DNA from: Dromaius novaehollandiae
Taxonomy: Eukaryota > Chordata > Aves > Casuariiformes > Dromaiidae
Assembly (NCBI RefSeq): GCF_036370855.1
Contig: NC_088103.1
Span: forward strand, 34,947,904-35,011,903
Reading direction: 5' to 3'
Length of the DNA: 64,000 bases
Shown: positions 33,201 to 48,200 of the stretch, in pieces
Layout: each line of letters opens with the position of its first letter
How positions within the stretch are numbered: the stretch's first letter is position 1
Program-made: the position numbers and the translations under genes
Notes under the pieces: generated by a model
What the model was told of the DNA's origin: nothing
What the model saw: only the letters and a program-made list of their open reading frames with translations
Databases searched by the model: none

Positions 33201-36200
33201 TTTCTCATATTCTCTGAATATTTTCTTTTCTTCTTCATTCCAGGCAGATTCAGGCTTGGATATAAAAGGAGGTGGAGGAATATCCTGGAGATATTAAAGA
33301 AGAATATGCTTCAAAAGCAATATTAAATCTCCGTCAGCATGCTAACAAACTACAGCATGCATAAAATTTAATGAAAGGTATTTCTTAGTGGTAGGTAAGG
33401 TAGAAGTCTTAAGTCTAAGGAACATATATATCCTGTTTCTCTGGTCTGTTCCTTGCACCAGTAGTTTGGATATATATACAGTCAAGTTCTCTTTCACTTG
33501 CTTACAGGAATTCACTATTGGATTTTGTAAAATGTAAGTATTTTGTACTCTTTCCTCTACTACTGTACTATTTTCATTGTTGAGTTAAATGGAACACAGT
33601 ATTTTTCTCTAACATCAAAGCCATGAGTAATAAACCCCTTCCTTCACAAAACAGTCATAGTGGTAATACTAAATTAGGTCCCTACATTATTCCACTGTGA
33701 TAGGTACAGGTGTTGATGGGCACTTAACTTTAGTTGCAAATATTTGCTATTTCTAATTCACATATCCTTAAAAGCACCACAAGCTACCTAAATGATATGG
33801 CAGAAACACAGCTTACAATTTTCAAGATGTCTTCCTTTTTGACTTCTAGCACTCCACCCATCATGTCATTAAGGGCACGCAGTCTTTCATTGTCCTAGGA
33901 AAGACAACAAAAAATACTGTAGGATGCAAAAGGAAGTGCAGTAATTGGAAGTTTCAGGCATGATAAAGGAGCAGTTTCACTTCTAGATCACTGATAAAAC
34001 TCTACTGTGTGTCACCAGCAGATTAATGCTCTTTGGCAATGCATGTGAAATAAGCTAAAAGTCTGAGAGTTTTTTCTGATAGACAGAAGCTCATATACCA
34101 AATAACTTACTACAGCTGGCATTCTGGCAGTTTTGAAAGGAATACATAGGCACAGACTATTCCTGGCCAGCTGGCAGGTTTGGGTGAAGGAAACTGTAGC
34201 ATCACTGCCTTATCATGAATCTCTTTTGGGGGCCAGAGCTGTCTTGGAACTTTCACAGACACACAGTTTTTAAAGCCAGAGGAGAACATTATGATCATCT
34301 AGTCTGATCCGCGACGAAGAGAGGTCAAAGAAACTCATTCAACAAACTCATATCAAGCTCAAAACTTTTGACCAAGCAGTAGCACATGTTCAGAAATGTA
34401 TCTAGTCCCTAGTCTCACAATATCGTGTTTTTAATTGGCATTGAGCATATTTTTAGAAATTGCTTGCCTACACTAAATATTTTCTTCCTCCAGCTAATCT
34501 ATATCGTTCTGACTGTAAAGGATAATGGAAAAGGCACACTTACTTTCATCATCATGACTTAAAGTCATTATTACTTACCATCATTACAGTTATTCTACAA
34601 TATTACTACATTACTGGAATATTCCAGTACAGCATTAATTATATAAAGCCACACCAGTGACAATGGCCTGTTCAGTAGAAATGATACTATTTCAAGTACC
34701 AGAGCAGCAAGACGTCTTTCCATTTCAAGCTTAGCCAGCATTTCTGCTTTTGCTTTCTCCTGCGGAGTCAAGTACTTTTCAACTTTAATCTGAAGAGAGA
34801 AAATGGGTTCATATCAGGTTTCTTTTCTTCAAACATATTCACACATGGACTAAGAACATTTGGAAAAACAATGTAATATAAACTGTCCTTTTTCTCTCTC
34901 TCTGGTCTTTGATAATCCTCAAGAAGAAAACTGTTCTTTAGAACAGCTCCAAAAGCTATATTCAAAAATGCTAAAATATAACCTTCTTATATTTTTTCTG
35001 ATGTTAGTCATGTTTTGTTCATTATATCTATGGGTTTTCTGGTAGTGGAATAACATGGCCTGGTGGGCAAGAAGACAAAATAGGGGGGAGAGAGAACAAA
35101 AGAGCAGATAAGCTCAATAGAATATTTTGTATCAGAAATATGGTGTTTATTTATAGACTATCAATTGAATTTAGAAGTACAATATTAAGTATGCTTTGAT
35201 ACCTGGATACCTAGTTCCAAAATGGTACTCAAAGACTGAATAAACAGAGAAACTCTCATCTATAGAAGTGATCCCTCCAAGCCTGGTTTGAACTGTATTA
35301 TCAGGGAGGGGGGAATTTCTACCTAGTCTGCAAACAACTACAAACTTTTAACAGCAATGAATTAAGATTTATACAGATTTCCTTCATTTCAGCTTTCTAC
35401 CTAAAAAGGGAAGGGAAGCAAAAGAGCCAGACATATGATTTTAAGTGCACAGACACATCTGTTTTCAGGCTTTTCGCTACTGACACAATGACTTGAAATG
35501 AGGAGAATCAGAGAACTATCTTTGTGTGGGTGAAAGAGACAGATTTGTTTTTCAGACACCTCTGAATCCTGGACAATGAGTGCACGCTCTGGTATTTCAT
35601 CATCTGTCAGAGCTGGCTCCCATATTTCCTCTTCGACGCCAAGCTGTGCCATGATTTCTCGGATCCTCAGGTTTCTTTCTTTCACTCGTGCTATCTCATG
35701 CTCCTTCTGTTGTGCAACTGTGTCAAATTCCTTATTAAAAGCAGTTTTCACTTTGTAAATGATGTCCTGAAATGCCATAAGAGGAAACGGCAATGCTGCA
35801 CAGATCACATCCATCCACAATTACATACCACTCCTCAACTCATCAGGAGAAACACAGATGTGTGTATTTATATGTGTGATAGGAAGAGAAACTAGTAAAC
35901 AAACCTCTTTGTGATAGTCATAGGGGCAGAGTTACAGCTCTGCTTAATGTATTAATGTTAAATGTAGATGAGCAGATAATCCATTCTTTCTTTTCATTTC
36001 CTAGAAATTTCTTTTCCTTCTCTGCTACCTATTTGCCATCTGACAAAGACATTCTGAAAAGTCATAGTGTTGCCAAAACTAGATAAAACTTAGGCTGCCT
36101 TTTATTGTTGTTTTTTGCAGGTGTTGGCTAAAGGAAGAAGGTGCTCCAAAGAAAAAAAATGCCTGTAACCTATAATTCTAGAAATCACAAAACACAGATG

Positions 36201-39200
36201 CAAAGGGAGCAGAGTTAAGGACATTCTTTCCTGATTTTTTTGAGTGCTGCAATCTGCAGCTTTGATATGCTTTTAATGTGATTTTCTATCTGACAATATA
36301 TAAGTAAAATGTGCCAATGAATTAATAAACACTGGAATCTAACTGTTTGAAAAGAACTGAGACTTTACCATGGTTTCATGGTAAAGCATGTATTCTTAGT
36401 GGATAAATTCTTTTTGTAGTCTAAGTGATCTCATCAAAGAAAAGCAGAATATTAAGAAAGAAAAGCATGTGTTTCTCCTATAGACACCATGTGTCCATTT
36501 ACTAAAATGAAACATGATTAAGATTTCAGTTCTACTATTAAGGTTCGTATTTTTAGATGATTACCTGTTTGCCAAAGCAGTGAGCTTGCTGATAGCTAGC
36601 CAACAACACTGAAGGACCTCTATACTCAAGAAAGATAATATACATCTTTAAAGCCCCACAGAAGAAAGATCTTGCTGCATCCAAGCTTACATCTATGAGA
36701 TAAGTGCTCCTTGGGTTTATTCCCCATCTACTTCAAAAACCAGTGTATCTGCTGATTTTATGTATTACAAAAACATAATAATTGAACTCTGCTACCATTT
36801 ACAGCCTTAAAGAGCTCTGAGGAGGCAATGCTTACAGCAGTTTAACCAGTTCCACCCTTGCAGATCATCATTGCAAGAAGCCTGTTCTGTAACATGTTTA
36901 CTACTTAAATAAACTGGCCAGGGTAAGAGAAGTAAGAGAGTCTGATGGTAATGAATAATAAATAACAGAAACACTGAAGGCTGTAAATGAAGGTATGGTA
37001 AGACTGGAGAGAAAGGAAATGGTATGAGGTAACTCCACAGGGCATGCAGAGATGCACAAGCTAGTTTTGTGTATACAGACTCCTAAACTGAAGCACCAGT
37101 GGGCAAATACAGATACCCTCAAACTAGGTAGCCACAAGGCTTCTTATGTCTGGAAACAACCAGTTGATAAAAATGTTCTTCTCCTAGACCTGAGCTGGCA
37201 AGTCCACATGGTGCTATACTGCACCATATGCATTTATCAGCTTTGATCTCAGTAACTCAGAGACCTGTGCAACACTCCACTGCGCAGTATTGGTATGCCC
37301 AGAACCTAACAGTGGCTGTGAACGGTGCAAGAACCAATGGATATGACAGTGTCACTGCAGTAATACAAATTTAAGAAGAGGTCACCTGCAGTAATACTAT
37401 TTGATTGACCTTCTGCTCCCTGGTGTGCAAGTCAAACTGGTGGTATAAAATAGATGTGTCTCCACCGTACTGAGAGCTCAAACTTCCAACCAGGCAGTAA
37501 GATGCACTATCATCAGCCACTACTTCTTCTTCCTCCATCTCTTCTTCCTCCTGAGGTAATACAGTCTCAGGCTCCATCTCAACAATTTCCTTTCGAACCT
37601 GAATATCACAAACATGGTAACAGTGTTAATTATATAAATGATCCAGTGTCATGTCAATAAAATAATCCCCAAGTTTTTCTGCTGACAAGATTCCTTGGAG
37701 CCATCAGTTCTAGAGGTTAAATTCTGCAATTAAGGCTTGTTCAGTGATCAAAATAATACAAGTCAAAATGACCACATCTGGAATACTGTGTCCAGCTTCA
37801 GGCTCTCCAGCACAAAAAAGATATGGACATACTACAGCAAATCCAGGGAAAGGCCACTAAGATGATTAAGGGTTTGGAGCATCTGACATACAAGAAGAGG
37901 CTGAGAGAGCTGGGATTGTTTAACCTCAAGAAGAGAAGGCTCAGGGGGATCTCATCAATGTGTATAAATACCCGAGGGGGAAAGGGGAGTAAAGAAGATG
38001 GAACCAGACTTTTCTCAGTGGTGCACAGTGAAAAGACAAGGCAATAGGTACAAATTGAAATAGGGGAAATCCAACTTAAATGTAAGAAAAAACTTTACTA
38101 TGAGGCTGATTGAACACTGGAACAAATTTGCCCAGAGAGGCTGTGGAGTCTTCATCCTGAGCAATCAGCTCTAGCTGACCCTGCTTTGAGCAGGGTGCTG
38201 GACTAAACAATCTCCAGAGTTTCCTTTCAACCCCAGTTATTCTGTGATTCTGTAATACTGATGTATCTGTACTGACTACAAACACACTGTTTCATCTTCA
38301 TTTATCTTTTTAATTTTTATTGGGACAACTTTTATAGCAAGAAACTGGAGCTGAGATAGATATCTCTGTAAAGCAGGGCTAAGGTGTCTTTTCAGAACAT
38401 CCTGGTCTGAAATGCCTTTCTGCAGTATTTCAAAGAGATTGTACCTTAAGATCAACTGCCTCAATCTTCTTTAACTGGAGAACTTTCTCCAAAGTTTCCA
38501 GCTCTACTTCACTACGTTTCTTCAGAGGATAATTCTTCACTTCACAGGCTATATGAAAACACTTTTCAGATGAAAAAAAAAAACCCACAGTAAAAAGTTC
38601 TTCATAAAACATCTATCAATTTTTTTGTTCAATATCTGAAGGCTAAAGAGTTATAATGACTTGTTAAAATTTGGAATAAAATTGAGGCGTAATCAATACA
38701 GGCAATATAGTAAAAATCAATATAGTAAAAATATAGCAGTAAGGCAAAAAGCATAACATAGTTGCTTAAAAGTTTGCTTTTGTCTTTTTTTTTTTAAATA
38801 ATCTACAGATATGACCTCTTCATCCAGGGAATTTTACCAGAATTAGATCTGTGTAAAATGACTTGTCTTTTACCATCCTTAAGATAATCCAGTATCATCA
38901 GTTTGACTAATGTCCCTCTATTTAAAATAGGCAAAACCATGAATCAGTCTTGCCTTTATGCTCTGTGTAGCAGGAATCATACAGACTGTACGGAAAAGAA
39001 GAAAGATAATATTTACAAAACTACATTAAGATATTCTCTGAGAACATGGAATAAAAGAATTGCTTGTTTGCCTGTCAACACCCTTATCCAACTCAGAAGG
39101 TACAGTTACCAAGGCTCAAACAAAATTAACAAAATGAAAGATTTGCATGAGCCTGGGAAGCAAATGAGAAATGTGTTATGCTTCTATTTGTTTTGTCATT

Positions 39201-42200
39201 GTACCTTAATAAACTACTGCAGAAAATTAGGTAGAAAGCGGAGGTTACCTTAACTGCACGTCCTTTTACACACATGGAATCCCAGCACTCACGTTTGATA
39301 ACATCCTGCAAATAGCAGTTGGCTAAATTCTCCATATCAATCTCCTTCCTCAACTTTCAAGACAAAGAAAAGAAAATAATAAGAGGATGTGTTGCAGAAC
39401 AGGCAGCTTGTACTGAGTTATTCAGATAAACTTAACAGATGAAATGAAGAATTGCAGTATTTCACCATTTTAGACTATTGCATCTCTCTTCTCCAAAATA
39501 TATCTCACAGTGTTAAAAGGCATTATTTTATATGAGAGGAAGACAGTCACAGAGCTTAAGCAATGTGCCCAAGGCCACAGTGTCAGAGCTGGATTAGAAT
39601 CTAGAGTTTCTGGCACAGATCATATTCCAATCGGCAATGTCTGTATCGACAGCTTTGCCTACTTCAAAAAGTGACTTAGAATACTTTGTATGCACACCTC
39701 AAAGTCTCTGGTACAGTCAAGAGTTCAGTCTTATTATGCTGTATTCCCACGAAAGTAAATATTGGAAGGCATTCTTACAAAAACATACTATTTCACTAAC
39801 CTTCCTTCTTTTGTCCTCTTACACTGTCCATTCTGGTAAGTGATAAACACTCACACTTCATTTTCTAAGAATTCTTAGAACTCTGCTGATTCTTTTCAGT
39901 CCATGTAGGTATACTGTCAGACATATTGACAACTTTTTTTTGGTCTTTCTATTCAAAGAAGAACCTAAAAATTCAAATTTTATCTGCTCCTGAACCTGCC
40001 TGTCTACAGAAAGACCCATATGTTTCTGAGGTGTAGCAGCAGCTCATTGTTCATATTCAGTAAACTGGCATATAAATCCTTTGAGAGTAACCAAAAAAAT
40101 TAGGAGATTGCTGCCCACATGAGCTTCTCTCAGTGCCTCCTGGAGGCACAACATGTTCTACAATAGGTGTACATACAAGGATCAATATAAAAAAATATTC
40201 CAGAGAACACAATGGAACAGGAGATGGAGTTATTTTATATAAATTTGGTCAGAAAAACATGGAGACATTTCCTGCTTCTCAGTAACAAGCAGCAATTTTG
40301 GGACCATCCCCTCTGTTCTTCACTCATTTTTTCTCCTCTCCCCTGCTAGTTTTAAAATATTCTCTCCAATTCTATCGTACCCTGGCCACTTCTTGTTCAG
40401 CCTCTGCTTGCAATCTTTCCTGCTCTTCAATGTCCAGGTTGAACTCCTGCTGCTCCAGTTTCTCAATGTCTGGCATCTGTTCATTCTCATGCATCATTCT
40501 CTGAATCTGTTTTTTTTTTTTTTAAATAAGTATAAGGAACAAAAATTAATGTGAATGTCAACAGAGGAAATGCTACTTCTAACACTGTAGAACTTGACAG
40601 CAGAGAAAATGATTTTAATTGCCTTAATTTTTAACTGCTTCATGGTACAGAGTAAGATAGGCTGCCTGTAGCTAATGAGGGAGAGTAATATGTGAATATA
40701 TTTCACCTTTGTCTTAAAGTTGATTTGGATGTAATATGCGAAGTTATGGATACTTTCTAAGAATCTATAGAATACAATTCTTAATCTTCTGATTCTAAGC
40801 ACTTAATTAAATTGTTTTTGAACTTGTACACAGCAGTTGTAGTTCACAGAACCAGAACATCTTTTAAACGAGCGCAAAGCTTTCCAAAGACTTTCCAAAG
40901 AAAGCAGCAGATATTTATAAAGAAGTAATACAGGAAATCACCCAAAATTATCTTATAAAAATTAAACTCTTTCACCAGCTACCCGACCTGAATTATTAGT
41001 AGCATTTTCTATATTCTGTATGTGGACTCTTTCACATAATAGTGAAGTGGCTTGACCAAGGTCACAAAATATGCTACTGACATAGCTAAACCCCCAGATT
41101 TCTTAACTTTTGATACATTGCATGCTCACCTGTGATGAGATTTAATTCTGTATTAAAATATTAGCTACTGTCCAAATTCAACACTGAATTTTAATGAAGC
41201 TTTTGACTTCATGTGCAGCTTAAATCACTGGGATGATCACTTTAGGGCCAAGCTTGCCAGATGCTGAATTTGTAGTATGTCAAACTGCCATGGGCTTCCA
41301 TAAGAGATAAAGAGAGGCACGTACTTCAGATGGGCACTAACAGATTAGGTCTGTGTTTGCAAGTGTATTTATGTTTGTGCATTTCAAGGCATTGCTGTTT
41401 GCAGGGCCTAATGCATCACAGCCCAGAGAAGGCAAATAGAACAAAAGGATTGTGTGGAATGCACACAAATCTATGTGACTTAGCCTAATGTCTGGTTAAT
41501 AAGGCACTGCCTTATCCTCTTGCAGATGGCAATTTCTATGGGAGGAAGCGGGAGGAAGGAGTAAGAAGAGAGGATAGCAGTTTTTATAATGGAAGGTTGG
41601 TAGACAGACAGAAACTAGCCTGCTGAGAGGATAGACTACTCAAAGTATACGGATGGTATGAAATATTTCTTTTGGAGCAAGGGAAACTGGGTACCAGACA
41701 ATAGTTCTTGACAGGTTCAGAGTATAGTCCCTGAAGGAGCATATCTCTTTATTATTGCCTGCTCAGAGTTTGTGATAAAAGTCTAACAGAGCCCTGGAGC
41801 TGGTAACTATGAAGGAAGTGTTCTTGTAAACAAAACTGTCAAGCTGAGCCATTATTCCTGTAAGAAACTCACATTTTTACGCAGCTTTTTAATTCCCATT
41901 TTCAGCTCTTTCTTCTGGTTAGCAAACTTCTGAGTCTCTTCTCTAATGACCTGACATACAACAAATACATTGTTGAAAGACAAAAATACACAAGAAGAGA
42001 AAAAAGACTGAAATAATCTAAAGGAACATTATTGGTATGGAAAACAAACTCCAAAGGGATTATTAACTGAAACAGATATAGTCCTAACTTAGAGGTATGA
42101 TCCTCAGAATTGCTCAAAAGAGAATAGATTGTATAACCAGGTCAGATTGTAAACTGGTGTACAGCAGTACAGCTTAAAGGAAAGAAAATATGAAAGAAAG

Positions 42201-45200
42201 AAGTACTTACAAGTGAAATAATTACAGACACATTGAACTGGATAAAACCTACTTCCAGAATTTGTCAAGTGTCACATATTTCTTAGATTTTTCATTGTCA
42301 CTAAACATTTCCAGAGGGATAATTCAAGTTTCAAGTAAATTAATGTCTGGTACTCATTCTGGAAGCAGTGAAATTTTTCTTTGCTGCTACAGCATTGCAG
42401 ATTAATCTCTTAGGGAAAATTTTACAATTGCTCTGCATCTCTGGAATTTGCTTTCTAAAATAAGTTTACAACTTCATGCAGGATGACGGCATTGATGGCA
42501 AAGAAATGGCAGAGAATGATTCTGTTATCAGATGGAATCCATCCTCTAAAGGTCTGATGCAAGTCTCTCAGGAGATTAGTTAGCACCTTAAATCAACCTA
42601 GGATCACACTGTTGCTGTTCAACCTTTGCTTCTCATCACCATTCCCTGGCTGACACTAATACTCTGGTGGTATTCATGTGGGTGTACAGTCACAAGGACT
42701 TGCCAAAAAATCCCAGTGTAGGCACCAAATCACTAGCTCCAGCATCAAAGCAGAAGCAGGAATACACATCTGGGAGAGGGATGGAGACAATGCCACTTTG
42801 AGTGGCAGTATGTCTTAGATGGACTTGAGCCACTTGTGAAACTGCATCATAATTTAGAAGGTCATTCTGGAGACCACCCAGAAAACAATAATACCTTGTA
42901 CAGGGTAATTCTTTTGCTTTATTTTATCATTCAACCCCCAAAGCTGGAAAAAATTCAGAGCTCTGCCTCATATCAGAAAGAATCTGCTACAATCCTGTAA
43001 CTCACTTCTGAAAAAAATCCATACTAACAATAACATAGCAATTTCTAGGCTCACAAAGTACGATATCTCCTCCTTATAGACTCTTAGATTTTTGATGCAC
43101 TTTTAAAAATCTTTGGTTACAAAACAGACTTACTTCAGCTTTAACCTGAAATAAACACGAGGGTATTTGCAGTTAATGTCATATTGTTGAATATTGATTT
43201 AACAGTGCTGTAAAATTTGTTATTCCAGCCCATGGGAGGAAGAGTATTTGCTTGGTTTCTGCTACTGATCTTCTGTGCAACTTTCTGACACATTTAAAAG
43301 AAAAAGGCCTTTATGAGTTTACAGGAGGCCGATTTGTAAGCCAAATATTTTGAGTTTACTGCTTCTATAGAAGTGGTCTTTTGGCCTTGAGAGCTCCCAC
43401 TGTGCTGGGTGCCTGCCCTGAAGTGTTTATAGTCTTGAGATAGCATCTTCAAAAGCTGGAATCACAATGCCTTAAAAGAGGCCCAAAGGGCAGAAAAACT
43501 TCAAAAAATAGACTCATTTACAGCATATAATTTGACACCCCAAATCACTACTGACTGTTGAAAATGTTGGCCTTGATTAATGCTTGTTATATGGAAGTAC
43601 CTTCTTCATCTTCTGATCTATCCATGTCATTTCACTAGTAATGGCTGAATTCAATCTGGTGAAGCTTCTGTCTTCTTCTGTCAGTTCTACACTGGAAGAT
43701 TCAGGTGCCTCCTGAAATGAAGGATATTAACATCCAAGTCAAGTATTTAGAGAGAATAAAAGAGAGACAGAAATAAAATATAAGATCACAAATGGAAAAG
43801 CTCACATTAGGAATAACAATAAAAAACAGAATTCCACAGAATGTTATAATGTGTTTGTTATTCCCTAATCAGTCCCTAGGTTTGATCCTGCAAACCCACA
43901 CTATTATGCAAAGCATTTTGACTCTAATAGGATATCTGTACTAATCTCTGCAATCACTGTTTTGCTTCATTTCAATAAAAAATATACAATTAGTAACACA
44001 CAATGTATAGCAGTAACATAACAGTGGGAAGGACACATAACTTGACAGCTGGAGAAACTCCTGACTTTAACACATGCAGTTTTCTGTGGCTGAAGAAATT
44101 GAAGATGTGAATGTTATCTTCCCATAAAGTATTCCATTTCCTTGATAACATTATTGGGCAAATCAATAATTAAGCATAGTCAGCCTATTCTCAGGGTTTT
44201 TTTCCCACTTTTACTAAAGGATCAGATTTTGCCTTGATGATTGGCTTTATCATCTATAATTTTAGGATAATAATCAACCTTTTTCTACAGAAATAAAGAC
44301 AACACCTCAAATTTCTCTTCTGGGAGTGATTCCAATGTGGATTCTGGGTCAAACTGCCATTCTGCCATAGATTTTAAAACAGCATTTTCATTGCAAATGG
44401 ACTTGTTCAATATAGCAAGAAGAGATCGCCAGTGAAAAGCAGCTTCCTTAACTTCAATTTTCTTTATCCTCCTAGTAAAAAAAAGGGAACTGGTGTATTT
44501 TCTATATATTATGGAAAAGGATGAGGTATTAAATATTCTTTGTAACACTATATTATGCCATTTACAAATATCTATTCAATATTTCTACATATGGTTCAAT
44601 ACTGTTTGAATTTTAGAACTGGATGAAACATTATATGAAGTTTCCACAAAATCAGAGGTTCTGAAAGATGGATTACCCAGGTTACAGATATTGCGTCTTT
44701 AATCTCTGCATCTGCCAAAACATTTGTTATACAACAGAAAAGCTGTAGTTTCAAGTGTTTCTTACTCCCAGTGTCCGCTTAGAGCTCTCTATAGCCACAG
44801 TTGATCTCCCATGAAAAACTGTGTTGTCTTTCAGTAACTGAGTGAAGACAGGCTCTCATGGGGTTAAGTCCATACTCAAGTAGACTCAGAGAGTCCTTCC
44901 CAGGTGGTTTATTTGAAAGTGATAAGAAGCTCATTATAGGTAATACTTATCGGAAGATACTCCTATATCTTGCAGTGCACACATTCCAAATGCAAGAAAT
45001 TCACATATTTCTCAGAGGTTCAAATGGGAAGTTTTTCATGAGCTAGACAGACCACCTCTAAAGATAAGAGGACAGATCTTAGTATCCAACTCCATCCAGT
45101 TCTTGTCCTTACCAAATTTGAGTTTGATAAAAATGAGGTCTAGAATCATAAGTAAAAACAAAAATTAGCCTGTCAGGATACAAGAATTTACACCATCAAT

Positions 45201-48200
45201 ATTGTTCTGACACTTTATACATACTTCCATTTAAGACACACCAGGGCACCATCATATACGCCATTAACGAGGATGAATTGGCCATCCAGTGAAAATACCA
45301 TGGATCTGATTCCCCCTCCTTGATATGAGTGACAATGCTTTTGAGCAAGTACATCCTGAAAAAGTCACAGAAGCAATATCAGCAAATCTGTTTTTCTAAT
45401 GGATTATGTCTGTAAACTATGCTCCTTTATTTTTAGATACAGGTTTATTCAAAATGTCACTAAGAAGTATATAAAAGACTAGAATTGATGAGTTTACAAT
45501 TTTGACTACTGAGAGGGGTAAGTTTCTAGCCTATTGATTTTGCAGGAGACAAAGAAGAAGAGTAAAAATATTTTCTCTAAGATTTACTGGAGAAGAAAGT
45601 AAGTAGTATGTGTGATCACATAAACATTCAGTGTAAAAACAATCATACTGTATAACCCTGGGGTTGTTGACGTTCAGCATAAATTTTGCTGGAACACCTT
45701 ATATTTAAATGAAGAAAAGCTTATAGTGAGAGAAAGTAGCTGTCACAGTTCTTTCCAGTGAAAGCCAAATGAAGCCTGTGCCTGGATGCCTACCTACCAT
45801 AGTAAAAGTATGATAGATGAACAAAACCCCATCCTCTGCTGCTGATGCCAACCATCGACTGTTGGGTGATAAACAGAGGAACCCTGGTCCAAGCTGATTG
45901 CTAGGAGTCCTCTTCTCTGATAAAAAAACTGATAGGTCTTTCAACATATTCTGTCAACCAAACAAAATGTTAGTCAGCAGTTGAGATGATGGAAATAGCT
46001 ATGCCATTTTACAAAGACTAAAGATAGGTTGGTGGATTGTCTATCACATGCATTGCAATTTAAAGTGTTGTTGGATGACGGAGCTTGGGAGGCAGTATCA
46101 TTGCTATGCTGCTGATTCCTTTCTTGCCTTTTCAAAAGAGTTTGTATTCAATATGTTTGGAGCTGTAGTTTCTTGGCTCAGAAAGTATGGGACTTAAAGA
46201 AGTCCCTCGCCTTTGGAATTCACCTTCCTGCTTGACCTGATTCTTAAACTGAGGGAGACCTATGAGCTGCAGAGAACTCCAGTTCATCAGCAGCGAATGA
46301 CAGCAGCTTCCTGAAGCCCACCCCACCCCACCCCCCCACTTCACTGTTAGGCAGGGCTTGGGTGGGTCTACAGTTAGGTCTTATAGTCATGGGAATATGC
46401 TGCTCCCAGCAGCCCTGTTGGCTCAGTTCCTTCAATAACTGGATATTGAGATTACTCATCAGACTGCACAAAAGCACTGCTCCAGTACAGAAGCTATATG
46501 TGAAGCATTTGCAAGCTGTGTAAGATTTAAAAATCAGTCTTTGGCTTTCTCTGCATTAGATCAAGGAGATAATTTCTTTTGTCAGGTTTCTGGGCAGGTG
46601 GTAGTGAACTGAAAGTTGATGTTTATGGATAGAGTATGTCTTTTTAGTGCAGAGAGGATTCTTTTTATATAATATCCTGATATATTCACTTTATCTGCAG
46701 CATTTGTTGGCAGGTGCTTCACCACCACTCAGAATAAAACAGCTTTAGAGACTTACCTGTTCAGAGAGATGGTATTTACAGATGAAAGGTGCACAGGTAC
46801 AGTAGCCATACACGACATCATCCTTCAATTTGACTGCTGAGCTCAAAGGATAATCCAGATCATATTGCTCCATTTTAATGGCACTAGCCTTAAGCATTCC
46901 TTGTTCATTAACATACTTCTCATTATCTAGAAAATTGAAAAAAGAAAGAAGGAGAAAGAGACATCACTACCACTAAGGCAGGTGCTTCACCTATCAAGTA
47001 ACTGTGATTGACAGCCAAACAATCTCAGCAAGGAGTGTGCATAGTCTAGGTTTTCAAGAAAGAAACTGGGAGTTAATATACTTAGCTTTAACACTGTCGG
47101 TTGTGTCCACATAGCACACTGATGAAGCTCAGTAGAGATAGCTCAACTTGCTCTGAATGATTACTAGAAGCAGTTTAACCAGAGTGGTGTGGAAATTTGT
47201 ATATACTAATTTACCTCACTTTTTGGGTATTCCATAAGCAGTGCTACTTACTTTGCATGGAGATTCATGTCACCATTGCTTTCATCCAGAACCAGTTCAG
47301 CTATCTCTGCCATGAAGCCATGCGTACCTTGAGTGGCCTTGGATAAAACACTTACGTTCACATCTTCAAAAGGCACTTTATTCTTTTTGACTATGTAATT
47401 TGAATTTTCAAGAGACACCTGGAATTAATACTGATGCAAGAACTCTAGATACTCAGGAAACTTTGAAGATCAGACTCTATTTTAAATGTCCAAAATTGGG
47501 CACCAAAAAAAGCCCAGTATTAGTGGACATTTAGAGAAAATACTAACCTCACTGAAAACTATTTTTTAGAAATTTCATAAATTGTAAGGTCTTTTAAAAA
47601 CTGTATCTAATAAATAACAAGAAAATCTGAAACTAGACTTACTCACAGTTTTACACAAGTTTTCTCTACAAAAGGCTTTGCTAGCAATTCATGTGCACAC
47701 AATGTGAGTAAAATGATATAAAAGTAGAATGATGGTAACACTGAACACTGGCTACATTTTTACCGTAATGTGACAAACTGAAGACATCACTGAAATCTCA
47801 AACTGTATTGCTTGACTGGCAATTCCTGTATGGAAGAGACCTAAAACTGGTGTCACTGCCAACCAAGGCCGTCCTGCACTGCCTGGGTGGTGAGGATGCT
47901 AAGTGCAACATTAGCCTGCAATGCATCTTACTTAAGTTAGTGCATTTAAGCTCTTTCATGATGACTGAATTAATTTCTCAGTTGATTCCAAAAAGTGCCC
48001 CAAATCAATGCGTTCCTAGAATACTAGTTTTGGTGCAGACACAATTAAAAGTTCTGTGATCAGTCATGACATACTGGGTCCATTTTTTCCTGCTTATAGT
48101 ATTTCTTAAAAAAAGGACTCACTTTAAAAATACTATAATTTTATAGCTTTGTACTGCACAGCAGAAACAAATTACTGAGTCGTTACAGAGTTGAGGATGG

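Noticed and set aside
37823-38047. A 74-codon plus-strand frame.
   Set aside because: It is the decayed ORF2 end of the CR1 copy, not a host gene.
38445-38548. A shorter version of CFAP43 window exon 18 using the ATATAG acceptor.
   Set aside because: It leaves the frame out of phase with exon 17; the acceptor 13 bases upstream restores phase and has a better T tract.
38903-39253. A 116-codon plus-strand frame in CFAP43.
   Set aside because: Lies antisense in an intron and ends at an exon edge; no recognisable domain.
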